Below are positions 61,601 through 63,645 of a stretch of 64,000 bases of DNA, piece by piece; the first letter of the stretch is position 1; each line of letters opens with the position of its first letter. The notes beneath the pieces were generated by a model, which saw only the letters and a list, made by a program, of their open reading frames with translations, had not been told where the DNA came from and ran no database searches. The translations under genes were made by a program, and so were the position numbers. This DNA is from Lepus europaeus (lineage: Eukaryota; Chordata; Mammalia; Lagomorpha; Leporidae), in contig NC_084850.1 in assembly GCF_033115175.1 (NCBI RefSeq), forward strand, positions 110,715,939 to 110,779,938, written 5' to 3'.

Positions 61601-61767
61601 AGAATTTCATTGAAAGCATAAAATCTTTTCTTTTTCTTATGAGTTAGAACCAATATTTCTACATGTGTCCAATTATAGGAAACATGAATGATCAGGCACA
61701 GAGCAGTTCTCCAGAAGTACTGGAAATGAATGAGTCAAAGAGTAAAGATATAAAAAAACAAAAGAAG
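951..61767 (+). CDS. RPGR: RPGR gene, retinitis pigmentosa GTPase regulator (exons 1-18 plus ORF15; exon 19 outside)
   Basis: RPGR is a ciliary protein. Its RCC1-like propeller binds RPGRIP1, PDE6D and ARL3-linked cargo carriers at the transition zone (photoreceptor connecting cilium), and human mutations cause X-linked retinal dystrophy. The coding sequence is 951-978, 2331-2456, 2894-2986, 4920-4982, 9352-9510, 11018-11167, 20748-20906, 22675-22830, 25652-25776, 27619-27804, 28887-29031, 43188-43285, 43964-44029 and 47485-47662. It then continues either as 48260-49938 (ORF15 isoform, 1136 residues) or as 48260-48414, 58143-58313, 59916-59973 and 61679-61767 (735 residues, then exon 19). All introns are GT-AG and the frame is unbroken. 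Exons 1-10 and 13 have the human lengths I remember; exon 11 is 24 nt shorter, exon 12 is 6 nt longer, exon 14 is 3 nt shorter and exon 15 is 3 nt longer. Propeller blade signatures recur in exons 3-10. Tissue choice between isoforms is known from other mammals, not shown here. Confidence 0.97.
979..2330 (+). other. RPGR intron 1
   Basis: The first 250 bases continue the CpG-rich island. The rest is unique-looking sequence and I recognise no repeat or extra exon. The acceptor is TTCATTCACAG. Confidence 0.8.
2331..2456 (+). CDS. RPGR: RPGR exon 2: start of the RCC1-like domain
   Basis: 126 nt, residues 10-52. It opens the propeller with AVFTFGKTK and ends with the blade signature [12 protein letters not shown]. 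The donor is GTTAGT at 2457. Length and both phases match the human exon as remembered. Confidence 0.97.
2457..2893 (+). other. RPGR intron 2
   Basis: A short intron of unique-looking AT-rich sequence. Its acceptor is TTCTCTCCTACCAG. No repeat was recognised. Confidence 0.8.
2894..2986 (+). CDS. RPGR: RPGR exon 3: propeller blade
   Basis: 93 nt, residues 52-83, containing the blade motif [11 protein letters not shown]. The donor is GTTGGG at 2987, which departs from consensus at +3, +4 and +6, so this is the weakest donor of the propeller exons. The boundary is nevertheless fixed by phase and by the exact human exon length. Confidence 0.95.
3207..3372. mobile_element. Short palindromic DNA-transposon remnant
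   Basis: The left end reads CAGTTCGAATATCCCTAATT and the right end, reverse-complemented, GTTGAGCATCCCTAATAC. The ends are inverted repeats around an internal copy of the phrase on absent 'lowered fit' AAAATCCAAA. This matches the style of the common mammalian 'CATCCCTAATC' non-autonomous elements. The family name is not certain. Confidence 0.5.
4133..4478 (-). mobile_element. CSINE (lagomorph C-repeat), intron 3
   Basis: A full-length tRNA-derived SINE of the lagomorph C family, reversed here. It begins with the complement of the A/T-rich tail (TTTAAAGATTTATTTATTTA), then a GA-rich stretch, and ends with the complement of the GGGGCTGGTGCTATGG head. The six-base target duplication GATAAG lies at 4127-4132 and 4479-4484. 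Confidence 0.9.
4920..4982 (+). CDS. RPGR: RPGR exon 4: propeller blade
   Basis: 63 nt, residues 83-104, encoding [20 protein letters not shown] with the blade signature [11 protein letters not shown]. The acceptor is CTCTTTTTAG and the donor GTATGA. Length and phase equal human. Confidence 0.97.
5258..5940 (+). mobile_element. Old L1 ORF2 fragment, sense, split by a CSINE
   Basis: Segments 5258-5527 and 5863-5940 read like the diverged 3' half of L1 ORF2, including the 'acagtgtggtattggcaaat' region and the following 'tagtcttttcagcaaatgctgctg' region. A minus-strand CSINE (5528-5862) interrupts them. The copy is decayed and non-coding. Confidence 0.7.
5528..5862 (-). mobile_element. CSINE inside the old L1, intron 4
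   Basis: A full-length reversed C-repeat with an imperfect target duplication, CCAAGTAATTTTT (5515-5527) and CCAACTGATTTTT (5863-5875). Confidence 0.88.
6152..6456 (-). mobile_element. CSINE, intron 4
   Basis: A reversed C-repeat with target duplication CTATTCAACTTTTT (6138-6151) and CTACTCAACTTTTT (6457-6470). It belongs to an older subtype containing the complement of 'CTCCCTGCTAATGTGCCTG'. Confidence 0.85.
6591..6918 (+). mobile_element. CSINE, intron 4
   Basis: A sense-oriented C-repeat. It has the head GGGGCTGGTGCTGTGG at its start and a CT-rich run followed by AAATAAATAAGTAAAT at its end. Confidence 0.88.
6936..7050 (-). mobile_element. CSINE 5' fragment, intron 4
   Basis: Only the head half of a reversed C-repeat is present. 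It is nearly identical to the matching part of the copy at 6152-6456, so it is either the same subfamily or a local duplication. Confidence 0.75.
7148..7459 (-). mobile_element. CSINE, 5'-truncated, intron 4
   Basis: A reversed C-repeat. It stops at the 'ccggcactgcaggtgg' region, lacking the outermost head bases, and carries a (GA)n stretch near 7200-7230. Confidence 0.85.
7529..8545 (+). mobile_element. L1 insertion with 5' inversion (twin priming)
   Basis: The target duplication AAGTCTTCAT lies at 7519-7528 and 8546-8555. From 7529 to about 7770 the L1 sequence runs on the minus strand; from about 7775 it runs plus ('gaaataagccagtcccggaaagacaaatatcac'-type ORF2 end) into a rabbit-type G-rich 3' UTR and an AATAAAAAAT tail. 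This head inversion is the known signature of twin-primed L1 integration. A CSINE (7997-8370) interrupts it. Confidence 0.8.
7997..8370 (-). mobile_element. CSINE inside the inverted L1, intron 4
   Basis: A reversed C-repeat with target duplication GTTAATCTT (7988-7996 and 8371-8379) and a long (GA)n run at about 8060-8100. It is younger than the L1 that it splits. Confidence 0.88.
8604..8868 (-). mobile_element. MIR element, intron 4
   Basis: The reverse complement of the MIR core and tail is clear: 'ccccattttacaaatgagg' and 'gcccaaggtcacacagctgg' are hallmark MIR phrases. Confidence 0.85.
9352..9510 (+). CDS. RPGR: RPGR exon 5: propeller blades
   Basis: 159 nt, residues 104-157. Contains [12 protein letters not shown] and the signature [11 protein letters not shown]. 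The donor is GTAAGG. Length and phases match human. It is highly conserved, with few changes against the human exon as remembered. Confidence 0.97.
9511..11017 (+). other. RPGR intron 5
   Basis: One reversed CSINE (10285-10607). The remaining stretches, 9511-10280 and 10610-11017, hold no recognised element. Confidence 0.75.
10285..10607 (-). mobile_element. CSINE, intron 5
   Basis: A reversed C-repeat of the GC-rich subtype, with complement of the head GGCTGGCACCGTGG and tail TTTTTTGACAGGCAG. Flanks share AACCTGTTTTT (from 10278) and AACCTATTTTT (from 10608). Confidence 0.88.
11018..11167 (+). CDS. RPGR: RPGR exon 6: propeller blades
   Basis: 150 nt, residues 157-207. Contains [20 protein letters not shown] and [11 protein letters not shown]. 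The donor is GTAAGC. The split codon at the exon 6/7 border reads A|TG (Met) where human, as remembered, has a Thr codon. Confidence 0.97.
11396..11715 (+). mobile_element. CSINE, intron 6
   Basis: A sense C-repeat with head GGGGCCGGCGCCGTGG and tail AAATAAATAAATAAAATC. Confidence 0.88.
11716..11984 (+). mobile_element. CSINE, 5'-truncated, directly after the previous copy
   Basis: It starts inside the element at the 'GGCGCCAGGTTCTAGTCCC' box-B-like region and runs to its AAATAAATTTT tail. It is in tandem, same orientation, with the copy before it. Confidence 0.82.
11985..12306 (-). mobile_element. Older CSINE, intron 6
   Basis: A diverged reversed C-repeat. It keeps the complement of the tail (TTACTTATTTACACTTACTT), the GA-rich region and a decayed head ending near CTGCTGCACAATACC. 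Confidence 0.7.
12663..12745. repeat. (CT)n / (TA)n / (CA)n microsatellite
   Basis: A compound simple repeat: a CT run with one interruption, then a TA run, then short ACACAC/ATACAT units. Confidence 0.9.
12871..13217 (-). mobile_element. CSINE, intron 6
   Basis: A reversed GC-rich-subtype C-repeat, ending in the complement of GGCTGGCGCCGCGG. It abuts the next copy without a gap. Confidence 0.88.
13218..13553 (-). mobile_element. CSINE, intron 6
   Basis: A reversed C-repeat directly adjoining the previous one. The previous copy probably inserted into this copy's A-rich tail. Confidence 0.85.
13867..14216 (+). mobile_element. CSINE, intron 6
   Basis: A sense C-repeat with head GGGCCGGTGCTGTGGC and an extended AAATAAATAAAATAAATC tail up to 14216. 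Confidence 0.88.
14385..14520 (-). mobile_element. Old L1 3'-end fragment
   Basis: The phrase 'tttcattgagatgtaattcacatacc' is typical of the 3' end of ancient mammalian L1 elements in reverse. The subfamily is not assigned. Confidence 0.5.
15493..15815 (+). mobile_element. Older CSINE, intron 6
   Basis: A diverged sense C-repeat. It has the head GGGGCTGATGTTGTGATG and the 'cactcctgctaatgtacctggg'-type middle of the older subtype. Confidence 0.78.
15823..16165 (+). mobile_element. CSINE, intron 6
   Basis: A sense C-repeat with head GGGGCTGGCACTGTGGC, a (CT)n run at about 16079-16118 and an AAATAAATAAATC tail. Confidence 0.88.
16181..16518 (+). mobile_element. CSINE, intron 6, nested
   Basis: A sense GC-rich-subtype copy. 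The target duplication AAAAGAAAAGGCAGG lies at 16166-16180 and 16519-16533. It sits at the A-rich junction with the reversed copy that follows. Confidence 0.87.
16519..16801 (-). mobile_element. CSINE interrupted by the previous copy
   Basis: A reversed C-repeat lacking its tail at the junction, from the GA-rich region to the complement of the GGGTCAGCACTGTGGC head. Confidence 0.82.
17110..17297 (-). mobile_element. MIR element, intron 6
   Basis: A diverged reversed MIR: 'cccattttatagacacaac' and the 'gcacaacccagatgcacaca' region match MIR architecture. Confidence 0.65.
17516..17852 (+). mobile_element. CSINE, intron 6
   Basis: A sense copy with a perfect 11-base target duplication, AAACCAAATGC (17505-17515 and 17853-17863), and an A-rich tail with CAAACAAACA units. 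Confidence 0.92.
19250..19561 (-). mobile_element. CSINE, intron 6
   Basis: A reversed copy with target duplication AAGTTACTAGTTTTTT-like on both sides (AGTTACTAGTTTTTT at 19235 and 19563). Confidence 0.9.
19755..20085 (+). mobile_element. CSINE, intron 6
   Basis: A sense copy with a perfect 14-base duplication, TAAGTAAATAGAGG (19741-19754 and 20086-20099), and a C10-type run near 20005. Confidence 0.92.
20100..20440 (+). mobile_element. Older CSINE-like copy with (CCCTCG)n-type run
   Basis: A diverged sense SINE adjoining the previous one. It keeps the SINE middle ('gctaatgtacaccctgggaggcagc') and ends in CCCTCGCCCTTGCCCTCG-like repeats at about 20380-20425. Confidence 0.65.
20748..20906 (+). 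CDS. RPGR: RPGR exon 7: propeller blades
   Basis: 159 nt, residues 207-260. Contains [19 protein letters not shown] and [11 protein letters not shown]. The acceptor is TTCCTTCCTTAG and the donor GTATGT. Length and phases match human. Confidence 0.97.
20966..21326 (-). mobile_element. Older CSINE, intron 7
   Basis: A reversed copy with target duplication GCTAATGACATCCTTAA (20950-20965 region) and GCTAATGACATTTTTAA (from 21327). Confidence 0.85.
21345..21800 (-). mobile_element. Old L1 3'-end fragment
   Basis: The 'tgataagaacatttaacataaggtctacc' and 'caacgctctctccctcac'-type phrases are typical of ancient L1 3' regions. The same phrase recurs at 28140. Limits are approximate. Confidence 0.5.
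22675..22830 (+). CDS. RPGR: RPGR exon 8: propeller blades
   Basis: 156 nt, residues 260-312. Contains [20 protein letters not shown] and [11 protein letters not shown]. The acceptor is TTTCCTTTCAG and the donor GTATGG. Length matches human. Confidence 0.97.
23004..23325 (-). mobile_element. Older CSINE, intron 8
   Basis: A reversed copy from TTTTTTAGATTCATTTTTATTT to the complement of GGGGCCGGTGTAGTGGC. Confidence 0.83.
23880..24085 (+). mobile_element. L2-like 3' fragment
   Basis: The 'tttgaaagccttccttaatccc' phrase and the following CT-rich text resemble the LINE-2 3' end. It is old and diverged. Confidence 0.45.
24320..24541 (+). mobile_element. MER5A-like hAT DNA transposon
   Basis: It starts CAGTAGTTCTCTACCAGTGG and ends near AGGTTGAGAAA. 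The middle, with 'gagacatttataattatcac' and 'cagggatgctgctaaa', reads as the MER5A consensus remembered from other mammals. Confidence 0.8.
24559..25285 (+). mobile_element. CSINE split by another CSINE
   Basis: The head half is at 24559-24653 and the tail half, with a long (CT)n run and AAATAAGTGAAATAAATC, at 25011-25285. A reversed copy sits between them. Confidence 0.85.
24654..25010 (-). mobile_element. CSINE nested in a CSINE, with (TG)n
   Basis: A reversed copy flanked by TGCTCCACTTT (24643-24653 and 25011-25021), which duplicates host-SINE sequence. A (TG)n run lies at 24662-24679 in its tail. Confidence 0.9.
25652..25776 (+). CDS. RPGR: RPGR exon 9: propeller blade
   Basis: 125 nt, residues 312-353. 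Contains [20 protein letters not shown] and ends ...RFMIQL. The donor is GTAAGG. It ends at a codon boundary, as does the human exon. Confidence 0.97.
25777..27618 (+). other. RPGR intron 9
   Basis: One sense CSINE (26605-26936) and a short (TG)n at about 27448. The rest is unclassified AT-rich sequence. I could not identify a counterpart of the human alternative exon 9a. Confidence 0.7.
26605..26936 (+). mobile_element. CSINE, intron 9
   Basis: A sense GC-rich-subtype copy with a 14-base target duplication, AAAAATGATGAAGT (26591-26604 and 26937-26950). Confidence 0.92.
27619..27804 (+). CDS. RPGR: RPGR exon 10: last propeller blade and linker
   Basis: 186 nt, residues 354-415. It starts [14 protein letters not shown], closing the RCC1-like domain, and ends with the basic [11 protein letters not shown]. 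The middle of the exon has diverged strongly from human while its length is conserved. The donor is GTACAT. Confidence 0.95.
27805..28886 (+). other. RPGR intron 10
   Basis: A possible old L1 3' fragment at about 28140-28300 (the 'aagaacacttaacataagatctgcc' phrase). Otherwise no element is recognised. Confidence 0.7.
28140..28300 (-). mobile_element. Old L1 3'-end fragment
   Basis: It shares the 'agaacaYttaacataaggtc'-type phrase with 21345-21800 and continues as the 'cagtattgctagctataggataggtacc' region of ancient L1s. Confidence 0.5.
28887..29031 (+). CDS. RPGR: RPGR exon 11: divergent linker
   Basis: 145 nt, residues 416-464, beginning ERSPD as in human and then hardly recognisable. It is 24 nt (8 codons) shorter than the 169-nt human exon I remember, yet phase-compatible. 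The donor G|GTGAGT at 29032 is the choice that keeps frame with exon 12. Confidence 0.85.
29405..29582 (+). mobile_element. MIR element, intron 11
   Basis: A sense MIR: 'agcctcagtttccttctctttgaaatgagtata' and 'tgtgaggattaaatgag' are its hallmark 3' phrases. Confidence 0.8.
29585..29905 (+). mobile_element. MER2/Tigger-like DNA transposon
   Basis: The left end resembles 'ctccatatctgtgctttccatatctatgg' and the right end 'ggacttgagcatctgcag...aactaagggatgattgta'. This matches the MER2-type pogo elements that I remember. Confidence 0.7.
30621..30710. repeat. 30-bp tandem repeat, three copies
   Basis: Units at 30621-30650, 30651-30680 and 30681-30710 share the frame TTGTATTCAACATATGAT..ATTTTGAA. 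The first two are nearly identical, the third is diverged. Confidence 0.85.
31533..31850 (+). mobile_element. Older CSINE, intron 11
   Basis: A diverged sense copy with head GGTCAATATTGTGGCGCAG, a CT-rich end and an AATAAATAGATGAATG tail. Confidence 0.75.
32254..32577 (-). mobile_element. CSINE, intron 11
   Basis: A reversed copy. Its flanks share CAATGTGAATTATTT and CAATGGGAATTTTT. Confidence 0.85.
34911..35248 (+). mobile_element. CSINE inside L1 ORF2
   Basis: A sense copy with target duplication GGTGTAAGGTAGGGG-like at 34898-34912 and 35249-35264. It disrupts the C-terminal part of the L1 ORF2. Confidence 0.9.
38954..39195 (-). mobile_element. CSINE, 5'-truncated, inside L1 ORF1
   Basis: A reversed copy lacking its head. 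The duplication GGGAGAAAT lies at 38945-38953 and 39196-39204. Confidence 0.9.
40118..40441 (+). mobile_element. CSINE inside the L1 5' UTR
   Basis: A sense copy with a perfect 14-base duplication, GTAAAGTGATTGGG (40104-40117 and 40442-40455), and an (AAAT)n tail. Confidence 0.92.
40985..41115 (+). mobile_element. MIR element, intron 11
   Basis: A diverged sense MIR, with 'tggagtctcacaaacctgag' and 'cttaatttcctcattcataaaacg'. Confidence 0.65.
41130..41350 (+). mobile_element. L2-like 3' fragment
   Basis: The 'cacctcagtgaagcctttcctgatcccc' phrase is typical of the LINE-2 3' end. Confidence 0.55.
41360..41688 (-). mobile_element. CSINE, intron 11
   Basis: A reversed copy running from AAAAAAGATTTATTTATTTA to the complement of the GGTCGGCATTGTGG head. 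Confidence 0.88.
41921..42231 (-). mobile_element. Older CSINE, intron 11
   Basis: A reversed copy flanked by CTGAATGG (41908-41915 and 42235-42242). Confidence 0.83.
42425..42920. mobile_element. Old interspersed repeat, class uncertain
   Basis: Phrases such as 'ctgttgttacatgaccccaaaaattagcag' and 'ctgaaggcttcactggagctggaggatcc' are familiar from a common ancient mammalian repeat. I cannot name the family safely, so the limits are approximate. Confidence 0.45.
43188..43285 (+). CDS. RPGR: RPGR exon 12
   Basis: 98 nt, residues 464-496, encoding a divergent start and the conserved [14 protein letters not shown]. It is 6 nt longer than the human exon remembered (92), with phases kept. The donor is GTAACA. 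Confidence 0.93.
43286..43963 (+). other. RPGR intron 12
   Basis: Half of this short intron is a reversed CSINE. An old L1 3' phrase ('ttattgaggtataattcacatacaataaaattc') lies at about 43755-43800. Confidence 0.8.
43388..43713 (-). mobile_element. CSINE, intron 12
   Basis: A reversed copy with a perfect 16-base target duplication, AAAAGACTACTTTTTA (43372-43387 and 43714-43729). Confidence 0.93.
43964..44029 (+). CDS. RPGR: RPGR exon 13
   Basis: 66 nt, residues 497-518, encoding [17 protein letters not shown] and VQKRK, close to human. The donor is GTATAA. Both ends lie on codon boundaries. Confidence 0.95.
44165..44349. mobile_element. hAT-like DNA-transposon fragment
   Basis: It shares long stretches with the element at 59214-59417, including 'gggccatacaaaatcatcag' and 'ccagaccaaatgattttg', and ends near GGATGTTCCCCATTGCTG. 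Confidence 0.65.
45020..45384 (-). mobile_element. CSINE with a T tract of about 34, nested
   Basis: A reversed GC-rich-subtype copy whose tail is an uninterrupted T run at about 45022-45056. It is probably young. It inserted into the A/T-rich tail of the next copy. Confidence 0.9.
45385..45692 (-). mobile_element. CSINE hosting the previous copy
   Basis: A reversed copy. The outer target duplication CTCATACAGTCCTTTTA (44975-44991) and CTCATATAGTCCTTTTA (45693-45709) brackets both elements, showing the order of insertion. Confidence 0.9.
46338..46695 (+). mobile_element. Older CSINE with expanded (CT)n(CTTCCT)n(TG)n
   Basis: A diverged sense copy. Its 3' CT region has expanded to about 80 bases (46590-46671) followed by TGTGTG. 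Confidence 0.72.
46793..47114 (-). mobile_element. CSINE, intron 13
   Basis: A reversed copy ending in the complement of GGGGCCGGCGCTGGGGC. It is the last CSINE before the ORF15 region. Confidence 0.87.
47485..47662 (+). CDS. RPGR: RPGR exon 14
   Basis: 178 nt, residues 519-578, starting [12 protein letters not shown] and ending with the conserved MEAFSDEEV plus one base. The acceptor is TTACAG with a poor pyrimidine tract; the donor is G|GTAATA at 47663. It is one codon shorter than the 181-nt human exon remembered. The reading frame does not stop at the donor but continues through the intron. Confidence 0.93.
47663..48259 (+). CDS. RPGR: RPGR intron 14, open when retained (ORF14-type coding intron)
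   Basis: Exactly 597 nt (199 codons), GT at 47663 and AG at 48258-48259, no stop in the RPGR frame. The translation is acidic and protein-like ([20 protein letters not shown] onward, later [20 protein letters not shown]). It matches the segment that I remember distinguishing the longest human annotated isoform (1020 residues) from the 815-residue form. The acceptor tract is purine-interrupted and weak, favouring retention. If retained, exon 14, intron 14 and exon 15 act as one exon. Whether the retained form is made in this species is not shown by the sequence. Confidence 0.75.
48260..48414 (+). CDS. RPGR: RPGR exon 15 (constitutive version)
   Basis: 155 nt, residues 578-629, encoding [19 protein letters not shown] through [11 protein letters not shown]. 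The donor is a perfect GAG|GTGAGT at 48415. Using it leads to exon 16; ignoring it gives ORF15. Human is one codon shorter. Confidence 0.93.
48260..49938 (+). CDS. RPGR: RPGR exon ORF15 (photoreceptor isoform terminal exon)
   Basis: 1679 nt including TAA, against 1706 in human as remembered, encoding residues 578-1136. Order: 52 residues shared with exon 15; an acidic lead-in; a Glu/Gly-rich, almost all-purine low-complexity region (about 48700-49620, residues 725-1031); then a conserved basic C-terminal domain with [10 protein letters not shown] and the terminal [13 protein letters not shown]. In known RPGR the Glu/Gly region is polyglutamylated by TTLL5, which is recruited through the basic C-terminus, and this isoform works at the connecting cilium. 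The tract is the human mutation hotspot. Here it holds seven 78-bp units. Forward alternate frames are also open because stops need a T. Confidence 0.95.
48415..48420 (+). promoter_or_regulatory. RPGR: Internal 5' splice site deciding constitutive versus ORF15
   Basis: GAG|GTGAGT is a full consensus donor inside a coding exon. Downstream lies about 1 kb of GA-rich sequence of the kind reported to act as exonic splicing enhancers in RPGR. Competition between this donor and terminal-exon definition sets the isoform ratio (known for human and mouse; inferred here). Confidence 0.85.
48913..49455 (+). repeat. RPGR: 78-bp (26-residue) tandem array in ORF15, seven units
   Basis: Units start at 48913, 48991, 49066, 49144, 49222, 49300 and 49378. 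Six are 78 bp and the one at 48991 is 75 bp, lacking a codon. Each reads roughly [20 protein letters not shown] then EEGEEE, so each brings a GEEEG-type polyglutamylation motif. All unit lengths are multiples of three, keeping the frame. Differences between units are mostly one codon (for example Arg to Met, Gly to Arg). Confidence 0.93.
50756..50761 (+). terminator. RPGR: Candidate polyadenylation signal AATAAA for ORF15 mRNA
   Basis: First canonical AATAAA after the ORF15 stop, about 820 bases downstream. A second lies at 51014-51019. Which one is used cannot be told from sequence. Confidence 0.45.
51014..51019 (+). terminator. RPGR: Second candidate AATAAA for ORF15 mRNA
   Basis: A canonical hexamer in 'taaaataaaagttaaatg', followed within 40 bases by GT-containing text (TAATTGTTTGT). 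It is plausible as the main site. Confidence 0.45.
51056..51185. repeat. Imperfect local duplication
   Basis: The phrase AAAGAAAAACT...ACATTAGATACTGAATTTT...GATTCTCACTA...TAATTT occurs twice, about 75 bases apart. The copies differ by short indels. Confidence 0.7.
51876..52030 (+). mobile_element. MIR element, intron 15
   Basis: A sense MIR, diverged: 'gagtcagtttcttagcctttttt' and 'ggcctcagtttcttcatctag' are recognisable. Confidence 0.7.
52748..52805. mobile_element. Short palindromic MITE-like remnant
   Basis: AAGCTTCAGAAAGTTTGTG and, reversed, GCTTTAAAAGTTCACGGAG face each other. It resembles the ends of the element at 60052-60172. Confidence 0.4.
53066..53397 (-). mobile_element. LTR-like retroposed sequence with poly(A) and target duplication
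   Basis: A 332-bp insertion bracketed by a perfect 16-base duplication, AAGAACACTATTTCTT (53050-53065 and 53398-53413). On the minus strand it runs from GGGGCAGGCAGTTTTAAACA through a CT-rich middle to CCCCAATAAGCCCTTTCCC and then a poly(A) tail interrupted by G. The AATAA-type signal just before the tail and the CT-rich R-like part suggest a retrovirus-like LTR end transcribed and reinserted. The family is unknown to me, there is no coding capacity, and a SINE-like origin is the alternative. Confidence 0.6.
58143..58313 (+). CDS. RPGR: RPGR exon 16 (constitutive isoform)
   Basis: 171 nt (57 codons), residues 630-686, starting [13 protein letters not shown] and ending STEAIEK, acidic. The acceptor is TTTGTCACAG and the donor GTATGA. 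The flanks are recognisably human-like (DHEFSKTEE..., ...AETIEK) and the middle is diverged. Confidence 0.93.
58416..58471. repeat. 27-bp direct duplication
   Basis: AATACTTATATGAATAATTT plus CATTTGT occurs twice, perfectly, separated by two bases. The identity implies a recent slip. Confidence 0.9.
59214..59417. mobile_element. hAT-like non-autonomous DNA transposon
   Basis: Terminal inverted repeats CAGAGATGGGGAAC and, reversed, CAGAGGTGCGGAAC. The 8-bp target duplication is ATTTAAAA/AATTAAAA with one mismatch. The internal 'gggccattcaaaatcatc' also occurs at 44165. The 8-bp duplication is the hAT hallmark. Confidence 0.75.
59916..59973 (+). CDS. RPGR: RPGR exon 17 (constitutive isoform)
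   Basis: 58 nt, residues 687-706, encoding [19 protein letters not shown] plus one base. Length and phases equal human as remembered (KEKANLEERAICEYNENPK). The donor is GTATGA. Confidence 0.94.
60052..60172. mobile_element. Palindromic MITE-like element
   Basis: The ends AGAAGTTCATAGAAAATG and, reversed, TCAAAAACTTCATAGGAAAT are inverted copies. The middle 'tgtgcctggatttcaatttttttgcacc' is familiar from mariner-type mammalian elements. No family name is assigned. Confidence 0.5.
61063..61390 (-). mobile_element. CSINE, intron 17
   Basis: A reversed GC-rich-subtype copy with a perfect 16-base duplication, ATAACTAGGTTAATTT (61047-61062 and 61391-61406). It is the first CSINE after the 14-kb gap. 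Confidence 0.93.
61679..61767 (+). CDS. RPGR: RPGR exon 18 (constitutive isoform)
   Basis: 89 nt, residues 706-735, encoding [18 protein letters not shown] and ending KDIKKQKK, parallel to the human ...SKDMKKTKK. It ends on a codon boundary. The donor is GTAAAT. Exon 19, which should carry the C-terminal CaaX prenylation box, is not in the window. Confidence 0.92.
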
Positions 61768-62004
61768 GTAAATGAATTTTCTATTTTAATATCAATACAA
61801 AAGTATTAAGTTTCTCCTTATATTTTTCATATGGTGATTCTCATAATTTGGGTTTTATGACCCCCAACCATGAAGGATTTGAGATAGTGTTTCCTTTGGT
61901 TAGCATTTGCCTGATGGATCTTTTATCCCCCTTTACTTACACTTGTGTTCTAGTTGCATTTCTTATATATTGCCTATACAGCTGGATTTATCTTTGAAAT
62001 TTCT

Positions 62005-62322
62005 TTTAAGATTCATTTATTTATGTGAAAGTCAGAGAGAGAGAGAGAAAGCGAGACAGAGAAAGAGGGATCTTCCATCTGCTGGTTCACTCCCCAAATG
62101 TATGCAATGGCCAGAGCTGGGCCAGGCAGAGGCCAGGGGCTTCATCTGGATCTCCCACATATGTCGCAAGAGCCCAAACTCTTGGACCATCTTCTGCTGC
62201 TTTTCCCAGGCCATGAGCAGGGAGCTGGATTAGAAGTGAAGCAGTTGGGACATGAACTGGCACATATGGGAGTGCCAGCATCATAGGCAGCAGCTTTACT
62301 CACTATGCCGCAGTGCTGACCC
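62005..62322 (-). mobile_element. CSINE, intron 18
   Basis: A reversed copy from TTTTAAGATTCATTTATTTA to the complement of GGGTCAGCACTGCGGC. Confidence 0.85.
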
Positions 62323-63346
62323 CTGTGTTTTAATTTCAGTGGTAATATTTTTCACATTTTTAAGTAAGGTGTTTTGGATCTTTTTCAAATCATTCCAGTC
62401 TTTAAAAAATTAGTATCTTATACTCATGTTTTATTGTAGTGATTAAAATAATTTGAGCATACTTATTTTACTTTCTGTATTTTGTAATTCCAATCTCAAA
62501 AATCCTCAGGAGTCTAAATCGTTGTGTTGCTTTGGCCGACTTAGTATTGGTGACTTCTTTCCATATATGTTTTGAAATTTGGATTCTGAATTCATGTTCA
62601 GCTGGAATTTTTTTGTAGAAATAAGGCTTAGAGTGAGTCCGTCCATGGAGAATTCATATTAACTTGTGCTAGCTCTGAAATGGCTGAAGGACCACTTACA
62701 GATTAATTTTTCATTTAAGGGTTGTAATGTAAATATGAACCCAGACTCACATTAGCAAAACATTTTTATCCTTTTACTCAATTGCCAGGCCAAGAGAAGC
62801 TCATTATTTTCTTATCTTCCAATGTTTATAGGTGGACTTCTATTAAGGGCATAGTCCTTAGGAGGTCCTCGTATTATTATTTAGGAGTCTGAGTTCCAGT
62901 TCCATACATTTTAAGAAATCAAATCTGTTAAAATTCAAAGATCTAAATTATGAGGTTAACAAATGTCATTTCAGTACTCAGTCACCTCTGAGGTTTCCTG
63001 CTTCTTCATTTTTTGAACCATGGAAATTTCCATTAAATTTTGTGAAATTACTTGTACATTATAAAATTATATTTGTGATACTTATTCAGTATCTCCTGTA
63101 ATTTTCTAAGTGGCAGAATTTTTTAAGTGTGTAATCCTCTATTATACCAGGAAAAATTCCTCTATTTTAATTCATAGACTTTTTTGCTAGACTCCGATTT
63201 TTTGGGTTACAACTTTTCACTCTAGTTCCTCCATTCTTTAAGGCTAAATGTAGGTTATTAGCACCATGTTGATTCTGAAAGATCAGACTCTTCACCTGGT
63301 TTTTGTTTTATTTCTGTCATCCCGTTAAAAACAAAAAAATGTAAAG

Positions 63347-63645
63347 GACTGTGGGTATTTAGCATAGTAGTTAAGACATTGGTTAAGATGCCCACGCCCC
63401 ACATAGAGTACCTGGTTTTGATTCTTGGATCCTGCTGCTAACTCCAGCTTACTGCTAATGCAGCTTCTGGGAGGCAGTGGTTGATGGCCCTTGTTATCCA
63501 CTTGGAAAACCTGGATTGAGTTCCCAGCTTCTGACTTTGGCTTTAACTCGGCCCTAACCATTGCAGGCATTTGGGAAATTAACCAACACATGAGAGCTCT
63601 CTATCTATGTATTTCTGCCAATTAAATAAATAAATACATTTTTAA
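63347..63645 (+). mobile_element. Older CSINE, intron 18
   Basis: A diverged sense copy with a decayed head (CTGTGGGTATTTAGCATAG) and a clear AATTAAATAAATAAATAC tail. Confidence 0.7.

Larger units (their letters stand above)
59974..61678 (+). other. RPGR intron 17
   Basis: A palindromic MITE-like element (60052-60172) and one reversed CSINE. 60175-61046 has no recognised element. Confidence 0.75.

Noticed and set aside
61900..62240. Possible exon 19 in intron 18
   Set aside because: The open frame there is CSINE sequence and lacks the expected IFLFKR start or a CaaX end.
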